Below, piece by piece: positions 62,651 to 64,000 of a stretch of 64,000 bases of DNA. Within the stretch, counting starts at the first letter, position 1; every line of letters starts with the position of its first letter. Position numbers and translations under genes: made by a program. The notes beneath the pieces are model-generated. The model was not told the DNA's origin, did not search any database, and saw nothing but the letters and a program-made list of their open reading frames with translations. Source of the stretch: Anaerobacillus arseniciselenatis (lineage in GTDB: Bacteria > Bacillota > Bacilli > Bacillales > Anaerobacillaceae); contig NZ_MLQQ01000001.1 of assembly GCF_001865995.1 (NCBI RefSeq), positions 496,001 through 560,000 of the forward strand, read 5' to 3'.

Positions 62651-62720
62651 TCCGTAGCACTACCCTCACTAATTTTAAATTTTGAATTTAAAATTTTAAA
62701 TTTAAAATTCAAAATTCATC

Positions 62721-63914
62721 TTAAAAGTGGAGCATATGTCCTAGCTTCTGTTGTTTGGCACGTAAATATTTTTCGTTATTAATATTGTGTGGTAGCTGAA
62801 GCTGTACGCGGTCTACTACTTCAAGGTCATAGCCTTTTAATCCTTTTATTTTCCTCGGATTATTAGTAAGTAGCTTCATTTTCCTTACGCCAAGGTCTCT
62901 TAATATTTGAGCTCCAATTCCATAATCACGTAAATCTGGGGCAAAACCTAACTTTTCATTCGCTTCGACCGTATCGAAGCCTTCCTCTTGAAGCTTGTAT
63001 GCTTTCATCTTGTTTAACAACCCAATTCCTCTTCCTTCTTGTCGCATATAAAGAAGAATACCCTTTCCTTCTTTCTCTATTTGATCTAGAGCAGCATGAA
63101 GTTGTGGGCCGCAATCACAGCGGAATGAAGCAAATACATCACCCGTTAAACATTCAGAATGAACACGTACTAAAGTAGGTTCGTCTGGCGAAATATCACC
63201 TTTTACTAAAGCAACATTTTCTTTTCCATCAATAATATTCGAGTATCCGAAGGCTTTAAATGTTCCATATTCAGTCGGTAATGAAATTTCTACTTCGCGA
63301 TTTACTAACTTATCTTTACGATTTCGATATTGAATTAAATCTTTAATGGTAATCATCTTCAAGTCATGTTCGTCAGCAATTTTTCTTAAATCAGGAACTC
63401 TTGCCATCGTTCCATCTTCCTTAATAATCTCACAAATAACTCCAGCTGGTTTAGCCCCAGATAACCTTGCTAAATCAACAGCAGCTTCAGTATGGCCTGC
63501 TCGTCTTAAAACTCCACCATCTTTTGCGACTAGCGGAAAAATATGACCAGGCTTTTTAAAGTCACTTCCTTTTGAGTGATCGTCAATTAAAGCAAGAACA
63601 GTGTCAGAACGCTCATGAGCAGATATTCCTGTTGTGTTTGTTTTGTGATCAACACTAACTGTAAATGCTGTCCCGTGTGGGTCTGTGTTATGATCAACCA
63701 TTGGGAGTAATTCTAGCTGCTTTGCTCTATCTTCAGTGATCGGTGCGCATACAAGACCACGACCATGTGTAATCATAAAATTTATCACTTCAGGTGTTGC
63801 TTTTTCAGCTATAGCAACAAAGTCCCCTTCATTTTCTCTATCTTCATCATCACACACAATAACCATTTTTCCTTGCATTAATTCATAAATCGCTTCTTCA
63901 ATTGGATCAAACAT
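62721..63914 (-). CDS. ribBA: Bifunctional DHBP synthase / GTP cyclohydrolase II
   Basis: 397 residues. The N-terminal half makes 3,4-dihydroxy-2-butanone 4-phosphate ([32 protein letters not shown]). The C-terminal half opens GTP: zinc cysteines in [18 protein letters not shown] and [15 protein letters not shown]. Both sites look complete. GGAGG-like signal before the ATG at 63914. ribD and ribE would lie beyond the window edge. Confidence 0.95.
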   Translation of the reverse strand: MFDPIEEAIYELMQGKMVIVCDDEDRENEGDFVAIAEKATPEVINFMITHGRGLVCAPITEDRAKQLELLPMVDHNTDPHGTAFTVSVDHKTNTTGISAHERSDTVLALIDDHSKGSDFKKPGHIFPLVAKDGGVLRRAGHTEAAVDLARLSGAKPAGVICEIIKEDGTMARVPDLRKIADEHDLKMITIKDLIQYRNRKDKLVNREVEISLPTEYGTFKAFGYSNIIDGKENVALVKGDISPDEPTLVRVHSECLTGDVFASFRCDCGPQLHAALDQIEKEGKGILLYMRQEGRGIGLLNKMKAYKLQEEGFDTVEANEKLGFAPDLRDYGIGAQILRDLGVRKMKLLTNNPRKIKGLKGYDLEVVDRVQLQLPHNINNEKYLRAKQQKLGHMLHF

Positions 63915-64000
63915 AAGATTCCCTCCTTGGTATACTTTCTAAAATCCCCCTAAAAAGAACAAGACATCAAAAGCAAAAGTTGATCATACAAAGCCTTTAT

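Overview
The window reads as the chromosome of an AT-rich, endospore-forming member of the Bacillaceae, probably an alkaliphilic or facultatively anaerobic Bacillus relative. Gene content and order largely follow the Bacillus subtilis stretch ypzI-fni-ypfD-cmk-ypfB-ypfA-ypeB-sleB, then prsW-gudB-mecB-ypbG-ypbF-ypbD-recQ-ypbB-fer, then resEDCBA-rluB-spmBA-dacB-ypuI-scpBA-ypuF-ribT-ribH-ribBA. Most genes are on the minus strand. No rRNA, tRNA, transposase or CRISPR array was recognised.

Layout. 1-7.7 kb: isoprenoid isomerase, S1 protein, acyltransferase, CMP kinase, a PilZ c-di-GMP receptor and the SleB/YpeB germination pair; SleB carries a 13-copy PPAPGEA linker. 8.0-13.1 kb: a decaying methionine operon under an intact-looking SAM-I riboswitch. 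metI is whole, metC has one nonsense codon, and yitJ and metH are collapsed into one another by a large deletion. 13.4-22 kb: zinc-ribbon protein, PrsW, asparaginase, glutamate dehydrogenase, Ddl, MecB, a CarH/LitR-like B12-binding MerR regulator and YpbG. 22-27.4 kb: formate-THF ligase and a four-subunit 2-oxoacid:ferredoxin oxidoreductase operon with a P-loop ATPase, absent from B. subtilis and suggesting ferredoxin-based anaerobic metabolism. 28-40.5 kb: YpbF, a YpbE-like stub, YpbD, RecQ, YpbB, ferredoxin, Crp-type and GntR-type regulators, two LysM peptidases, a PHP phosphatase, cobalamin adenosyltransferase and MoaB. 40.7-50.6 kb: the ResABCDE cytochrome c maturation and redox-sensing cluster, RluB, and dacB-spmA-spmB behind a good sigma-E-type promoter.

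50.7-58.4 kb is the main accessory region. Between dacB and ypuI, which are neighbours in B. subtilis, lies a complete spoVA2mob-type operon: DUF1657, YhcN/YlaJ lipoprotein, SpoVAC, SpoVAD, SpoVAEb, DUF1657, then 2Duf (DUF421 fused to DUF1657). A sigma-G-like promoter precedes it. Such operons are known to raise spore heat resistance, usually on Tn1546-like elements; here it sits beside the core-dehydration genes. With it come a membrane-anchored unknown, a phosphodiesterase-superfamily lipoprotein and a long-form superoxide dismutase. 58.5-64 kb returns to the conserved scp and rib genes.

The intergenic DNA is unusually rich in hairpin repeats. Family A is a modular array of 'TTTTCATACAAAA' linkers alternating with stems whose two arms change together between copies. 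Family B is a MITE of 119 or 90 bp; all five complete copies have exact 4-bp target duplications. Family C is a palindrome built around GTGTCTGACAC. Families A and C end many operons and may act as terminators. B and other repeats have also entered operons, including three junctions of the spoVA2mob operon and the resB-resC junction.
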